NCBI GenBank assembly: GCA_032622095.1
Contig: CP136066.1
Span: 49,264,911-49,328,910 of the forward strand
Reading direction: 5' to 3'
DNA from: Siphonodentalium dalli
Lineage: Eukaryota > Mollusca > Scaphopoda > Gadilida > Siphonodentaliidae
Length of the DNA stretch: 64,000 bases
This document shows, in pieces, positions 23,901 to 35,027 of the stretch. Positions within the stretch are counted from its first letter, which is position 1, and every line of letters starts with the position of its first letter. The notes below the pieces were generated by a model. It saw nothing but the letters and a program-made list of their open reading frames with translations, was not told the origin of the DNA and searched no databases. The translations under genes were made by a program, and so were the position numbers.

Positions 23901-24388
23901 TGAATGTACGTCTCATATGTGTCTATACTTTCATTTGTAGATGGTAGATACACTTGGAAAATATATGTAAAATTATTAGTGGACAGTTGAACTTGTATTC
24001 CAATTATCCTGTCATCATTCAATTCAATCTGCGACATAAGATCCGCATAGCTTTTGGGATATAAAATGGCGACCCCGACTTTGTTTCGCCCTTTTTGGAA
24101 TGGGAGTATTTGAGTATAGTCACAAACTGCGTAACAATCGTAATGTGGGCTTATGCTATTAAGAAACCATGCGTTGTGTTGGGACAACCAATGTTAACTT
24201 ACTCCAACAAAATCGAATTTTTGATTCGACAGCATTGAAGACAAGTAGCCTCCGCTGCTTTTCACCCCCGAAACGTTCCAGGTAGCGATACGTAGCATTG
24301 TGTTGTGAGCTATGGGGCACTTCTCAATCTGTAGTGCCATATGAATGTGGACAATTAATAAGCATGATAAGCAAAATACAATCAACAT
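20973..24388 (-). pseudogene. LINE 3 ORF2: endonuclease + reverse transcriptase, multiple stops and frameshifts
   Basis: The endonuclease opens with MLRIATWNVSGVKSSGGYLS and continues with KVGVAILYPKS, ILMGDFNGNFD, GQSTIDHFL and DVSNHSPL. The RT shows VIITLHKGGSK, FYKLLEKVLLNR, PLQHGFQ, CCFLDVWKAFDTVW, DQGTRQGD and HADDMLLLS. The end has a LGIPIDK block and a CTNCG...H...C zinc-type motif. In-frame stops lie at 24,194-24,196 and 23,819-23,821. The RT is split over frames ending at about 23,186, 22,186, 21,923, 21,344 and 20,973. The first residue of the catalytic box reads H instead of Y. It is dead. It differs clearly from LINEs 1 and 2; I cannot name the clade with confidence. Confidence 0.82.
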
Positions 24389-24457
24389 GGCGCACTTGTA
24401 TATGAATTATATAACCACACTTATATAATGTATGCTATTCACACACAACAACGAAGA

Positions 24458-25882
24458 TTGTTCAATACTCCTTGCTTTCTTGAGTAGGATTCCAATCAGC
24501 CGTGTAGATACTTCGCGATGGCCAGAAATGATCTCCCTTAACATCTTCCACTTGCGTTTCATTGACTCTTGCTGAATATCCTCAGTATTTTCTATTGCGG
24601 TATAATGCCATTTTGATCACAGTGAATTTAATATTTTTAGAATACAAATGATCAGCAATTGTTTCTGCATCCACCCACTCTGCAAGATTACTTACAAATA
24701 ATCTCTTGGTATATACTGGCTGCTTATGCTTGTGCATGAAATAGTACTTATCCGAGTCTAATGACTCTGATGTGGGGCTTTTTGCGTCTCAGCTTTATTT
24801 TCGTGATCATTATATCTGTACCGAGCGTCGTATTTCTCGGGCATTGTGTCACGAGAAGATCTATCTCTGCATTCATGTCTGTTGTCCTCGGCTTTACACT
24901 CATCAACAGTAATATAGCTATCATTATAGTTGGTTTTGTATTTTCGTGTTGTTTTTTCTTCTCAATCGCGGACTCCTTAATAGAAAGAACTACGTTATCC
25001 ATCTGTTTACAGATCAACTCTCCGAACTGGTTTAAGGCTTTTTTAACACCATCGAAACCTGAGCCAATTCTGTTTTCCACCTTTTGCAGACCAGTATCAG
25101 CATCCTCAATATTGTGTTTATCATTTTTGTTTGTAAGTTTTAATTTCATTTGTTGTTCTTTCAGAGACGCCAGCGAACCTGCTTAAGACGTAATTCTTTG
25201 ATCCAACCATTTTAAATCCTCATTTATGTCAATCATGTCACCTCTAATTAGTTTTATGTCAGATTTTATCCTAGCTACCCCGGTCACTTTGTCACATTCA
25301 ATGCTTTCAATAGAGTCAGCGTTATATACATGTAACATTGCCTGTTTATTGTCGGCTATACTAACCGTTAGAGTGTCTATGTGTCCCGCGATGGTTTGGC
25401 AGTCTTCCTTATCATTATCGGTAGTACCCACATTTTCAATATCACCAATAAGAGCTTCAACTCGAGCAACGCGTCCTGTGATGTTTGCAATTTCTGTTTC
25501 AATTCTTTTCTTAAGTGTTGTGTTTTCTTGTTTTAAAGAAGCAACATCACGTTGCAAGTTGGTGATCGCCGTCAGGATGAAGGCATTTGTTGTAGGCCCA
25601 TTATCAATTTGTGACGAATTTGCGGGTTGCGAACATGATTGGTCGGCGTCGGAGTTATCTTTTTCTCGGCGATTTCCCTTACTTATTAAATCATTGAGCT
25701 CTGTAGGATCCTCGTCAATTAAGAATCGCGCGATATCATATATTAATTTAACGAAGGCAGCGGGGGTGCCGGTTTCCTGGACGGTGATTTAAGCGTACTA
25801 TCCAATTTGTTTGGCTGTTTCCATCCCAGGTTAAGTAGTCCTGGTAATTTGTATATTGCTGGTGGGTCGTGTTGAATTGCCA
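24458..25882 (-). pseudogene. LINE 3 ORF1: coiled coil plus RRM-like domain, broken
   Basis: From an ATG at 25,882 the minus strand reads about 35 codons, shifts frame near 25,775, then gives an acidic linker and a long heptad-like coiled coil (QRDVASLKQENTTLKKR through LKWLDQRITS). A stop near 25,183 precedes a further basic stretch. A third part near 24,450-24,760 contains KRLFVSNLAEWVD and IKFTVIKM, resembling the RNP2 strand of an RRM-like fold, with an in-frame TGA near 24,587. ORF1 proteins of LINEs coat the element RNA, and coiled-coil trimerisation plus RNA-binding domains are usual. The RRM reading rests on one short motif. Confidence 0.65.
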
Positions 25883-25900
25883 TGGTACAAGTTGGGAAAA

Positions 25901-26455
25901 CAGAATGTTAATTAAAGTGCATTGTGATTGTTTTTAATTGTTATTTTGTGGCATTTGGCTAATACGAGTGATTTGAGAAAAAGCAAGTATGAAACATTCA
26001 TTAACATATATAGTTTAAAACATTGCAATCACGGATGCTCATGTGTTTGCAAAAGCGACAGGAATAGTCACATTGATTATGGCCAATTTGTAATGACCCC
26101 AAAAGTGACATTACTATAAAATCTTACAATATCTATGTTTTTGAATGTTTTATAAACATAATGACTTTTCGCCCATTAATGCGTTCAGATTAGCCACAGC
26201 TCGTGATCATGGAAACAATAAAAGTACATGTTCTAAAGAGCATCAATTTGCTCAACCAGCATTCATAACAATTTAGCAGGACTAACCAGGATACTAGCAA
26301 ATTAGCAAATATCTCTCTCTCTCTTCCCCTGCCTCTTGCTATCCCTAACACTATCTTCTCCCGGTTTCCATCCCTAACTCAAACTTAGTAAGATATCTCC
26401 ATTTCTCCTAAAAAACATTATTTCAATCCTTTCCTGTCTGATCGATACCCCTCTC
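25901..26455. other. Possible LINE 3 5' region and unassigned sequence
   Basis: No ORF with coding character. A short CT-rich run lies at 26,310-26,345. Confidence 0.4.
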
Positions 26456-26459
26456 TCAC

Positions 26460-26625
26460 TTATTGTGGAAGGGGCATGTCGCCAAAGAGGAGAAGACTTC
26501 ATATAAGCCCTCGGGATTGTTGTCTGATCCTCATTTCCATACATTATCTCTTATCTCTTATATTTGCATATTTGTATCATCTGTATATTATGTTATGTTG
26601 GATTTGGAAATAAAAATATGTTTAC
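26460..26625 (+). repeat. LINE-like 3' UTR and tail
   Basis: GCCAAAGAGGAGAAGACTTC, a TATAAGCCCTCGGG stretch and TCTCTTATCTCTTATATTTG lead to GGAAATAAAAATATG. The layout (GA-rich hairpin region, then an AATAAA-type end) resembles the 3' UTR of LINE 2, but on the plus strand. No RT sequence remains, so the call is tentative. Confidence 0.4.
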
Positions 26626-27081
26626 ACTAAAATTAGCCGGATCACTTCACCAGGAGTGTATATTCCTCTTTCCGGGTTTGTCGTTATTTATCCGGTCGTT
26701 ATCTGGATAATGCACAGTTGGGCTAATTATGAATCGCCCAATAATTACCACCTCAATGAAATAACTCTTGGGCGTCATCGGTGAACGACAATCGTCGATA
26801 AAATACCCAGAGCCGTAATTTCGCTAAAATCCGGATTGAGAATCCAAAGCCGATTACGGGGGGCGGAGCTAATTTCGGATTCTAGGTCAGATTTTGAAAT
26901 CCACGTGGTCTCCGAAAATCTCTCCCAGCGTCAAACATGGCTCATGTATTTGACAAAAGTATCATTTGTATCTTATATTTATAAAGTGCATGTTTGTTGT
27001 GAAATCATGCTTTTCGTCTATGTGTATATACACGGCACATAATTTGCTGCCAATCCGACTTAATCGCATCTTTTTTTCAAG

Positions 27082-27558
27082 TTAAAGGTACTCAACCCGT
27101 AAAGAGGGTCCCCATCTCAACAGATTCCAACAACAACAATCCGATCAGAGGGTCCTATATTACTATTTCTTTGGCTTTGGGGGTAAAAAATATTTGATTC
27201 GAGTCGACGAACCCATCAAACAAAGCTCAGAGTTATTAGATATTGATTTTTCAAATTTGTTATGTTCTCGAGATCAGTACTAATAACTGCCGTAATCTGC
27301 TCTGGATGTGTACTCCAAATCTATTCAAACAGACAAGGATGAATAACTCTAAAATCAAGTGGTAATTTTAACGCAATTTAGACTGAGTTCTGGGCCAGAT
27401 AGTATTCCCGATAATGAAAAATAATAGATTTCTAAAATCGATATCTAACAAATCTGAGCTTTGATGGGTGACTTCCTCGACTCGAATCAAATATTTTTGA
27501 CCCCCGAAGCCATTGAAATAGTAATTGAAAGGAGTTTTATCGGGTTGAGTACCTTTAA
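27082..27558. mobile_element. 477-bp TTAA-flanked foldback MITE, copy 1
   Basis: TTAAAGGTACTCAACCCG at the left pairs with CGGGTTGAGTACCTTTAA at the right. Inner inverted arms include CTTTGGGGGTAAAAAATATT with AATATTTTTGACCCCCGAAG, and AACCCATCAAA with its inverse. A related copy is at 54,903-55,324. There is no coding capacity; the frames within it are shadows of the arms. Confidence 0.82.
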
Positions 27559-28330
27559 AGTGTGTTTATTGATGTTGGCAAGCATATCTAAACATGACAG
27601 CTCTAGGCCTCCTGAATCAAATTCCAAAGATGTTGTGAAGAACACACGAAACTTGTCAGTTGAACAGGGACGTGACGACAGGGGTTGCTTGTGTGTCTCG
27701 ACCCCCACCCCGATTTTTGGTACAATTTGCTAAGCTGTGCAGTCATTCATACGTGAGGAAAATCAGGATTATTTTGACTAACTGTTTCAAATAATGATAC
27801 GTACAAGCCAACAAACGCAACAAACAAACAAACCCGATTTTAAATAAATACATATACAAACTTATGACTAACTCAGGAGAGGGGGTGTCCAGTGATCTGT
27901 ATATATGTTCAACTTGTTTTGGTAGTCATGTACGTTGCTTTGCCATTACTAATTATTTATTTTTTCAGTGTAATAACATTTGGGAGAGGGGGTACCCTTA
28001 AGTGAGTCAGTACTTGTCCCCCAATTCCTTTGTATGTATAAACAAATGTATGTGTTATATATCATGTGTTATCTAAATTTGACATATATTTGAAATAAAT
28101 ATATCTAAACTAAACTTTGGTACATTCCAGCAGTCGGAAATTTCATGCATGACACAACATTAGTTGGACATTAATTTGACACCATATATAGGTTGGCATT
28201 GTTCTCATTGTTTGATTTTTTTCAACCAGTAAAAGTTGGTAATTTTCCAATCTTAGTGTTTGTCAGATTGGATATTTCCAAGGGGAGCAAATTGAATTCT
28301 GCGAACCTGTGAGATTGATGTTTGGTTCAA

Positions 28331-28346
28331 GGGGGGGGGGGGGGGG
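28331..28346. repeat. Poly(G) run, 16 bases
   Basis: An uninterrupted G run. Similar runs lie at 52,020-52,032 and 52,563-52,574. Confidence 0.95.
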
Positions 28347-28867
28347 TGCAGTTGGCCGTAAATTTGAGGAAACTTCTAGCCACGTCCCTAGAACATGTGT
28401 CTGTTGTCTATACAGAGACTATTGTGCAAAACGACTGCATTTAACGAAACAAAACATGTTAAACATGAAATTGCTATAACATTAAGGGGGTGTTTATACA
28501 TTACCCGGCGAAGACCGCATTCGCTTTAGCCGGCAGCGATAACAATAGAGTGTTTATACTTCGCCGGATAAGAATTACGGCTATCCGGATACTCAGCTAT
28601 ACGGTTTTCAACTTTTGGATAAAATGATTTAGTACAAGCACCTGATTGTCGTATGGATTCTAATTCGCTCTGCGGTTAAGTTAGATGTTTATCTGGGGTC
28701 ATGCCGTCATGGGTGATTTCCTTTCAACAATTAACTCGAACAATATTATTGTGCAATCGCTGATAGACCAGCCCGCTTTTCACCGGTGTATATATTGGTC
28801 AGTGTGCCAGTTTGATTGTCTCTAATCAGCTGTCAGGTCGGTGGTCACGCACCTTGTTTATATATAG

Positions 28868-29009
28868 AATACACACGTAGTGTTTCTGAATACCAAATTT
28901 ACACCACGAGTGGGATTGATGATTTACCACACGAGCTTTAGCGAGTGTGGTAAATCATTAATCCCACGAGTGGTGTAAATTTGGTATTCAGAAACACTAC
29001 GTGTGTATT
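28868..29009. repeat. 142-bp near-perfect palindrome
   Basis: Begins AATACACACGTAGTGTTTCT and ends with its exact inverse. The arms differ at only a few bases and the loop is about 4 bases (TTTA in GAGCTTTAGCGAG). It is flanked by the direct repeat TTGTTTATA (28,854-28,862 and 29,010-29,018), a possible target duplication. Same length and design as 33,672-33,813. Confidence 0.9.
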
Positions 29010-29012
29010 TTG

Positions 29013-29776
29013 TTTATACCATGACCGGTACAGGAGCAAAAAATGCTATGAAATCGAAATAAACCCACTTAAATTAAGATGATTCTGTCGCACCATTCAC
29101 AATCATCCCCGTTGTGTTCCCCACACTTGGCCGCACATCGACTTACACTATCACAGCTGATCTGGCGTATTGACACATTGAATTGGGTCAACATTCAATT
29201 GTACGAATATGGTATCATTGTAGCCAATTCACAATAAACTGTAATGAAACCGCCATAAATAAACAACATGAATATATATGGGAATACGAATTTAATGAAT
29301 ATAAATATAACACATTTCGGGAACTTTTTTTCTCCGCCGTACAGTGAACAGGAAACCACGAAAGTCATTTTGAAATCCACCGTTTGTTGTTCGAGATTTT
29401 TACGTCTATTTCTTGAAATATATGTTCAATTTGTTGATCTGGATGTGATTTCCACGGAATTAACTGTTCGTTTTTATCGTGAGTATAATATTCAATTGAA
29501 TCGAAAGTATCAAATTGTTTTCATCGCGAGGCGCTACATTTTAAAAATAGAGTCATTTTGATCGAGGTCACGGAAGGTTAATGAATTTAAGGTCAACTCG
29601 GATGTAGTTCTACTATGGGTATAAACTTTAAACATTGAAATGCCATTCAAACGTGTTACCCACAGTAGAAACGTGTTACCCCCGGTCGGACTCCTGTTCA
29701 CACACAGTAGGGTGTACAGCACAAATATATTATATAGCATGTTTGTACACAGTACAATAGGGAGTCATGGTATAAA
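29013..29776. repeat. Possible 764-bp element bounded by TTTATACCATGAC inverted repeats
   Basis: TTTATACCATGAC at 29,013 has its inverse GTCATGGTATAAA ending near 29,776. The interior has no clear gene. The same word occurs near 33,980. It could be a small TIR element or a chance pairing of a common word. Confidence 0.35.
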
Positions 29777-29962
29777 AGCTATTATTATAAATACTAACCG
29801 ATGATGGTACACGTACTCTGCATGTGCATGGTACATTTGTTGCGCATTCGAGGGAATTAATTCATGTACATGTATGTCCATATATATATATGGAGGAAAT
29901 GGGATGGCACGTTTCTATGGATTCAAACTTAATGGACAATTAGTTCAATAATCTAAATCTGA

Positions 29963-30800
29963 GTGTGGGACTGTTCATCTTTGGAATTTATCGACCGACC
30001 GTGGTTATGGCCAGGTGTGAGAATTTTTTTTAATCTGAACCCTGAAAATTGCAAAACCCTAGCATCCAGCCTTAAGATTTCCAATTGTTGGACATTTTCC
30101 AAACTTGACGCACCTCTAATAAGGTTGGATCATTTCCAACTGATGGTCATTTCAGTCCAACAATTTGGTAAAAAAAATAAGCAAATGTTGCCTAAAGAAA
30201 TCACCAATAACAAATTGTTGAAAATAAAACTACGAGAACAATTTCAACATATTGCTGACGTCAAATGTCCAACTATTGCCGTGTCAGGTATGAAATTTCC
30301 AGCTTTTGAATATTTTGATTAAAGTTGGGATGAGACACCCCATCGCCACGGCCCTATATACATGGACATGGTGAACGCCCGAGTAAAATGAAAAACATAT
30401 TTTATTGTATAATGTGCAAACGGAAAATGCGTCACATTTGATTCGCGATGTTGAAACTTATCTACATGTACATGTATATAATATAAAATCCAATCCGAAT
30501 GATTAGACACCAATTTGTAGATGTATGCGACGAAAAGATCTCAAAACTGACAATGGCCATGCTTTTGGTGCGACACTCACTTCACAGGCTGTATATGAAT
30601 CCAAACAAACCATTAACAATGTTTTTTAAATATCTATAAAATTACCAATAGCAATACCTGAAAGTTTGAGTTAGATATTAATAATTTCAGCATTTCCATT
30701 TCTAAAAAGTTTCATTTCACTATACTGCCCAACCATATCTCTAGCGGCTAGATGTTTACAGGTGTACAGCAATATCATATTGCAGTTCAGTGAGAACTAA
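29963..30800. other. Unassigned stretch with one weak plus-strand frame
   Basis: A 119-codon plus frame (29,963-30,322) is open, but it contains repeated CCAACNATTTGG-like words on both strands and no recognisable domain. I do not call it a gene. Confidence 0.4.
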
Positions 30801-30813
30801 AACGAAAACTATT

Positions 30814-30960
30814 TAATAAATAGAGCATGGCTTGGAGTGAAATACGCCGATATAGTGCATAGTGAGGTTGTGTAGTTCACGACGCGAAGCGGAGTGAACT
30901 ACACAACCGCACTATGCACTATATCGGCGTATTTCACGACAAGTCATGCTCTAATTATTA
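30814..30960. repeat. 147-bp near-perfect palindrome
   Basis: The arms start TAATAAATAGAGCATGGCTT and run through GTGAAATACGCCGATATAGT and GGTTGTGTAGTTCAC, with the loop GACGCGAAGCGGA. The right arm is almost the exact inverse. Its sequence is distinct from the palindromes at 28,868 and 33,672, but the size and loop style are the same. Confidence 0.9.
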
Positions 30961-31539
30961 TATTGTATCGAACAAATGCAGAAATTAAAGGCAAACCAGT
31001 GGGCAAACACCATTTTTTTTTAAAGAAAAAAAAATAATATGTAAAAAAAACAAAAAATAATTTAAATTCCTCTTTGTTCAGGTTTGTTTGTTTGTTTTTT
31101 TTGCCTTTGTAATTTTGATTTAGCAGTAGGAAACTACTATTTTCAACTTTTACTAAGTTCAGACAATTGATGTTCGCCTTACTGAAGCTTTAATTTGGAT
31201 CAGCGGCGAAATAACAAGTAGTTTCAGAACAAAGTTTGATGTAGTGTTCGTTACTATTTTTAGTAGTCAAAACTACATATGCATAGTGCACGATGGGAGA
31301 GACTTGAAGGCGTAGTATACAACTACGTCTAATAGAGTCGAGTAGCCAACCAATCGGAAAGCTTGATTTCAATAACAAAGTCACGTGAGATACAATATTA
31401 ACAAGTAAAGGAGACACATGGATATATGCGTATCTTCGCCGGCGATGTGTAAACACTCTGCCCAACCTTCGCCGGCTAACGGGTTCGCCGGGTAACGGCT
31501 TCACCGGCTATGTGTGAACGTCACCTAAGACTAGATGAT

Positions 31540-32020
31540 AGTACATACGTGTATCTGATAATCCATCGATACCATATAATCCTACTATTTCTTGAATAAG
31601 AAGAAACATTATAATAACGAACACAGCAGAAGACATATCCATGCAGGTGCATATGAACTCGGTCAATGGTGACGTATCCGCCGAATTCGAAATCGACATG
31701 CGTTCGGGCGGTATTTTAAGGATGGAATTATGAAATGGACATATGAAAGTGACAATCAACAATGAATTGCAATTTCTTCGCCATCAACCGAAGTGCTCCC
31801 CCAGCGTTACTATCAATAGCGTTATTATTTGGCTAATTTCAGTAATATTCTCCCAGTTTACATTCAATAAAACAAATTTGTCTCCGCATGTAAAATTCTT
31901 TGATATAGATCGTTTATATTCTGCAATAATTTGTACACAAGAGACGGATTCTTATGTTTTATTGTGTTTTTAAACTCTGAGGTGGCGAAATCTCGGTTTG
32001 TTTACATTACGAACATTTGA
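31540..32020 (+). repeat. Diverged paralogous block A, right part (partner 37,430-37,910)
   Basis: Shared ordered words: AATCCTAC(T/G)TATTTCT, TCGTCAATGGTG or TCGGTCAATGGTG, GAAATCGACATGCGT, AAATTATGAAATG or GAATTATGAAATG, CTCCCAGCGT or CCCCAGCGT, GGCTAATTTC, and TTCTTATG(T/C)TTTATTG near the end. Identity is clearly reduced. Neither copy is coding as far as I can see. Confidence 0.65.
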
Positions 32021-32339
32021 GTCCGTAATCGGAATCCGAATCCCTATCGGATTCCCACGAAATTAGGATTACGGTCTGTTCGTTTACTGATTCTGGAAAT
32101 TTGTGGTCTGTTCTTTTGCCGAACCAAGTCGTGCGGGGACAAATCTGTAATCTGAATCCAGAATCCAAATCGGATTTTAGCGAAATAACGCCTCAAGCGA
32201 CAACAAAAGAGAGACGCGCGAATGGGCTTTAGTGTAGTATACCATACATTGGTTATAAAGGATAATCATTGTAATTCAAAATTAAGGTTTGAAATAAAGA
32301 TTTTGTTGAAAATTCACGAATGGGACGCCTTAGCATACT

Positions 32340-33480
32340 AATAGAGATTATCGGGAACAATTCCAGATAATGATACTGCGCGTCCATCAATTGGAAAACT
32401 GTTTATTATTTCTCTAGAGTTTGTATGTTAACAACAGTACGGGTTATTGTGACAATATACTTCTAATGGTCAATATGATAAAATAGTGGCGCACTTTCGT
32501 AAAATACCTAAAACAATGCATCGCAGCTACTGAAGCTGAATAATAAAAGCAATATTTGATTGTAATCGTTTGTGTAACTTGTGTCTATTATACAAACTGT
32601 TAAAAGCCTTAGCAGTATATATATACTGCGGGATTCTGTCTTAATGTACTGAGATTGCCATGACATACTTTCACATATAGTGCTGCTGCGAGTCTATCAA
32701 TTAGAAAATTATCGATTTTTCCTCTTTGTTGTGTACATTAACAACAGTACGCGTCATTGAGCGGGCTGTATCTCAAATTTTAAAACCGACAGACTAGAAC
32801 CGTACGATATGGCCAGCTATTGCGCCCTACATAAGTGCAGAGATAGTAATATATCACAATGAGCACGACCATCACTATCAAGAAGTGTCCATTTAACCCA
32901 AATACCCAGATGGTAAAACCACCTGGATGGTTTTTTTGTTGTCGGTGGCTAATGGCGATTTTTTTTTAGATGAGCCAAATTTCATGTATATACAAGTTTA
33001 TATACTATATCAGATAATTTACGTGTGTGTGTCATGTAACGTGTGATGCTATGGTAATGGCATAGATTATGGCACATCACCAGAATAATAAGAATTTACA
33101 TTGGCGTCGCATGAAGAATGATTGTGTGCGTCTTTTTGGTAAACCATTGTCTTTCGGAGTATGTATGCCTTTCATAGCTCATCGCGTAATGTTCTAGATG
33201 TGTTCAATGGAAACTTTAGTCGTTACAGAATAACACCAGTAAATTTAACTTGTAGTACAAAATAATGTGGCGATAACCAGAGACAATATATACATTAGTC
33301 ATGGCGAGAAGTGCATTTCGCAAAAGTGTAAACACAATTAGACTCGTTATATTATGGGACAGCCTACACATAAGTATGGAGAACATCTGCTATAAACTGC
33401 TTTATACCACGATCGCCTATCTTACTATATAAATAAAGCCATCTCTTTAAATTTTACATTTAATCAACATCTGTTGATTA
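32340..33480. other. Unassigned stretch
   Basis: No coding frames of note. Around 32,230-32,340 there is a copy of a sequence also found at 36,665-36,770 (CATACATTGGTTAT, then AAAATTCACGAATRGG). Confidence 0.45.
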
Positions 33481-33509
33481 AACGCGCCTACTGTTGATTA
33501 AACTTCGCG

Positions 33510-33669
33510 GAGTGGATTAAACTTTATCCATACAATTTGAACGGAAAAGTGTTTATCCATCGCATTGTAAAGATCGTGGCATAAACTGCGCAGAGTGGAT
33601 TAAACTTTCTCCATACAGTTTGAACGGACAAGTGTTTATCCATCGCATTGTAAAGATCGTGGCATAAAC
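33510..33669. repeat. 83-bp tandem repeat, about two copies
   Basis: GAGTGGATTAAACTTTATCC begins at 33,510 and again (TCTCC variant) at 33,593. Both copies end in GTAAAGATCGTGGCATAAAC. Confidence 0.9.
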
Positions 33670-33671
33670 AA

Positions 33672-33813
33672 AATATACGCATAGTGTTTCTGAATAACAA
33701 ATTTAATCCACTCGTGGGATTGGCGATTTACACCACTCGCTGAAGCTCGTGGTGTAAATCGCCAATCCCACTCGTGGATTAAATTTGTTATTCAGAAACA
33801 CTATGCGTATATT
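33672..33813. repeat. 142-bp near-perfect palindrome
   Basis: Begins AATATACGCATAGTGTTTCT, has the inner core CCACTCGTGGGATTG and the loop CGCTGAAGCTCG, and ends with the inverse. Homologous to 28,868-29,009 and of identical length, but with several parallel differences shared by both arms. Confidence 0.9.
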
Positions 33814-33829
33814 CTATATTTTATCCATT

Positions 33830-33952
33830 TTTCCCATTTTTCCTTACATTTTTTAACAATTATATAAAAAATAATATAACATTTGTTAAGCCAATGCATT
33901 TTCTTATATATGCGAGGCAACCTATGGTCGAGAAGAGAATGCATTGGCATAG
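33830..33952 (+). repeat. Partial copy of the 400-bp TTAA MITE (right half)
   Basis: Contains CCCATTTTTCCTTACATTTT, TTAAGCCAATGCATTTTCTT, GCGAGGCAACCTATGGTCGA and AGAGAATGCATTGGCA, in the same order as the right half of 2440-2839. The inner hairpin is shortened and the right TIR is missing. Confidence 0.75.
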
Positions 33953-34082
33953 GGTTTTCTATATATAAACTGCTTTATACCATGACCGCGTACACTATTA
34001 TAGTATTGACGGTCAATGTCAAAACAAGTTGTTAATCGCCACTATGGGTATAAACGTTTCCCATGCGTTATGAACGGGAAAG

Positions 34083-34260
34083 GATAGGGTAGGATAATTT
34101 TATTTACAATACACATATGAATATTACAATGGAATTAACATATAACTAGATAATAATGCAGTATATTGCTGGTGGAACATAGCCCTGCCTGGCTGTGTTC
34201 CTGCTTCCCCCAAAACAAATATCACTATACAAATAATTAATCAGATAGCGTGAGAATTAT
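34083..34260 (-). repeat. LINE 3' end remnant
   Basis: On the minus strand the sequence runs from GCAGGAACACAGCCAGGCAG through GTTCCACCAGC to AATAAAATTATCCTACCCTA with a short CCTATCC tail. A hairpin-like GCAGG...CCTGC region followed by AATAAA and a short repeat tail is the usual 3' end of CR1/L2-type LINEs. No RT coding remains. Confidence 0.5.
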
Positions 34261-34848
34261 TCATATTCATATCCACGTACACGTACAGACTAATCGTATA
34301 TATAACAAAAATAACCTAAGACTAAATGTTTAGAGTATTTTTACATAAACTGTTTATATATGTTTGTGAGCCAATCCAGACGAGTGATCACTATATCACT
34401 TATCTCTTCCCGGAACTGTTACGTTCTTGTCACATATTCTAAAATATGAGAACTTTCTGTCTTAGTTTCAAACGAAGATTGAGAGAAAGAGTAATAAGAT
34501 ATACCAACAGTAGGGACTACAATGCCTCGTTACAGTAACACCGGTATGAATCATTCCGTGGCAAAATATAGTTCCCAGTTGGCACGCTATAAACGAAATG
34601 TTACTCATACTTTCATAAATATGTGATATTATGTGACATCTGAGATACTATGTGACCAAAACAATTGAAAAAAAATTTCAATAGCTTTTTTATACACTTT
34701 CACAATTCCCTCAGGTTTCACATCCCTTCGCGAGATAACAGTACTAATGTACTGTGTTGCCGCGGTGTCCAGTGTTGACACATTTCTTCCATGTTTTAAG
34801 GTTAACTATCTAATATTATTCTTATCGGTAGGATCATTTTATAAACTA

Positions 34849-34954
34849 AATACACACGTTATGTTTATAAATACCATATTCACACCACTCGTGGGGAAAT
34901 CATCAAAACCACTCGTGGTGTAAATTTGGTATTCAGTAAAACTACGTGTGTATT
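34849..34954. repeat. Shortened, decayed copy of the 142-bp palindrome
   Basis: AATACACACGTTATG at the left and ACTACGTGTGTATT at the right, with two CCACTCGTGG cores. The centre is deleted and the arms have many mismatches, unlike the near-perfect copies at 28,868 and 33,672. Confidence 0.75.
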
Positions 34955-35027
34955 CTATGTTTATTAATCTTGGTGCTTCTCTCCAGCTTCAGTGCCTCGT
35001 TGACACGACAGTGCCACTTTGATAACT

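Larger units (their letters stand above)
20695..25900 (-). mobile_element. Third LINE, ORF1 + ORF2, heavily broken
   Basis: An ORF1-like frame (24,458-25,882) precedes an endonuclease/RT ORF2 (20,973-24,388) on the minus strand, the usual two-ORF order. The 3' end is probably the short TA run at 20,690-20,702, abutting the L2-type fragment. The 5' UTR presumably extends past 25,882, but its limit is not visible. Confidence 0.75.
26880..28480 (+). repeat. Diverged paralogous block A, left part (partner 36,785-37,430)
   Basis: GAAATCCACGTGGTC and ATTTATTTG/ATATTTATAAAGTGCATG near 26,890-26,995 align to 36,782-36,905. GAGACTATTGTGCAAAACG and ACGAAACAAAACATGTTAAA near 28,420-28,465 align to 37,369-37,420. 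The MITE at 27,082-27,558 is absent from the partner. The homology resumes on the far side of the element at 28,481-31,530. Confidence 0.5.
28481..31530. mobile_element. Composite TIR element of about 3.05 kb with nested palindromes
   Basis: The left end (GGTGTTTATACATTACCCGG, then CGAAG, TAGCCGGC and GTGTTTATACTTCGCCGG) and the right end read on the other strand (GACGTTCACACATAGCCGG, GTTACCCGGCGAA, TAGCCGGCGAAGG, GTGTTTACACATCGCCGGCG) are imperfect inverted copies of about 80-90 bp. A diverged paralogous copy near 37,430 reads straight across without these 3 kb. Inside are two long palindromes (28,868-29,009 and 30,814-30,960) and no convincing transposase ORF. The exact target duplication is not clear. 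Confidence 0.6.

Noticed and set aside
29963-30322. 119-codon plus-strand frame
   Set aside because: It contains recurring CCAAC...GTTGG words on both strands and no recognisable motif; weak as a gene.
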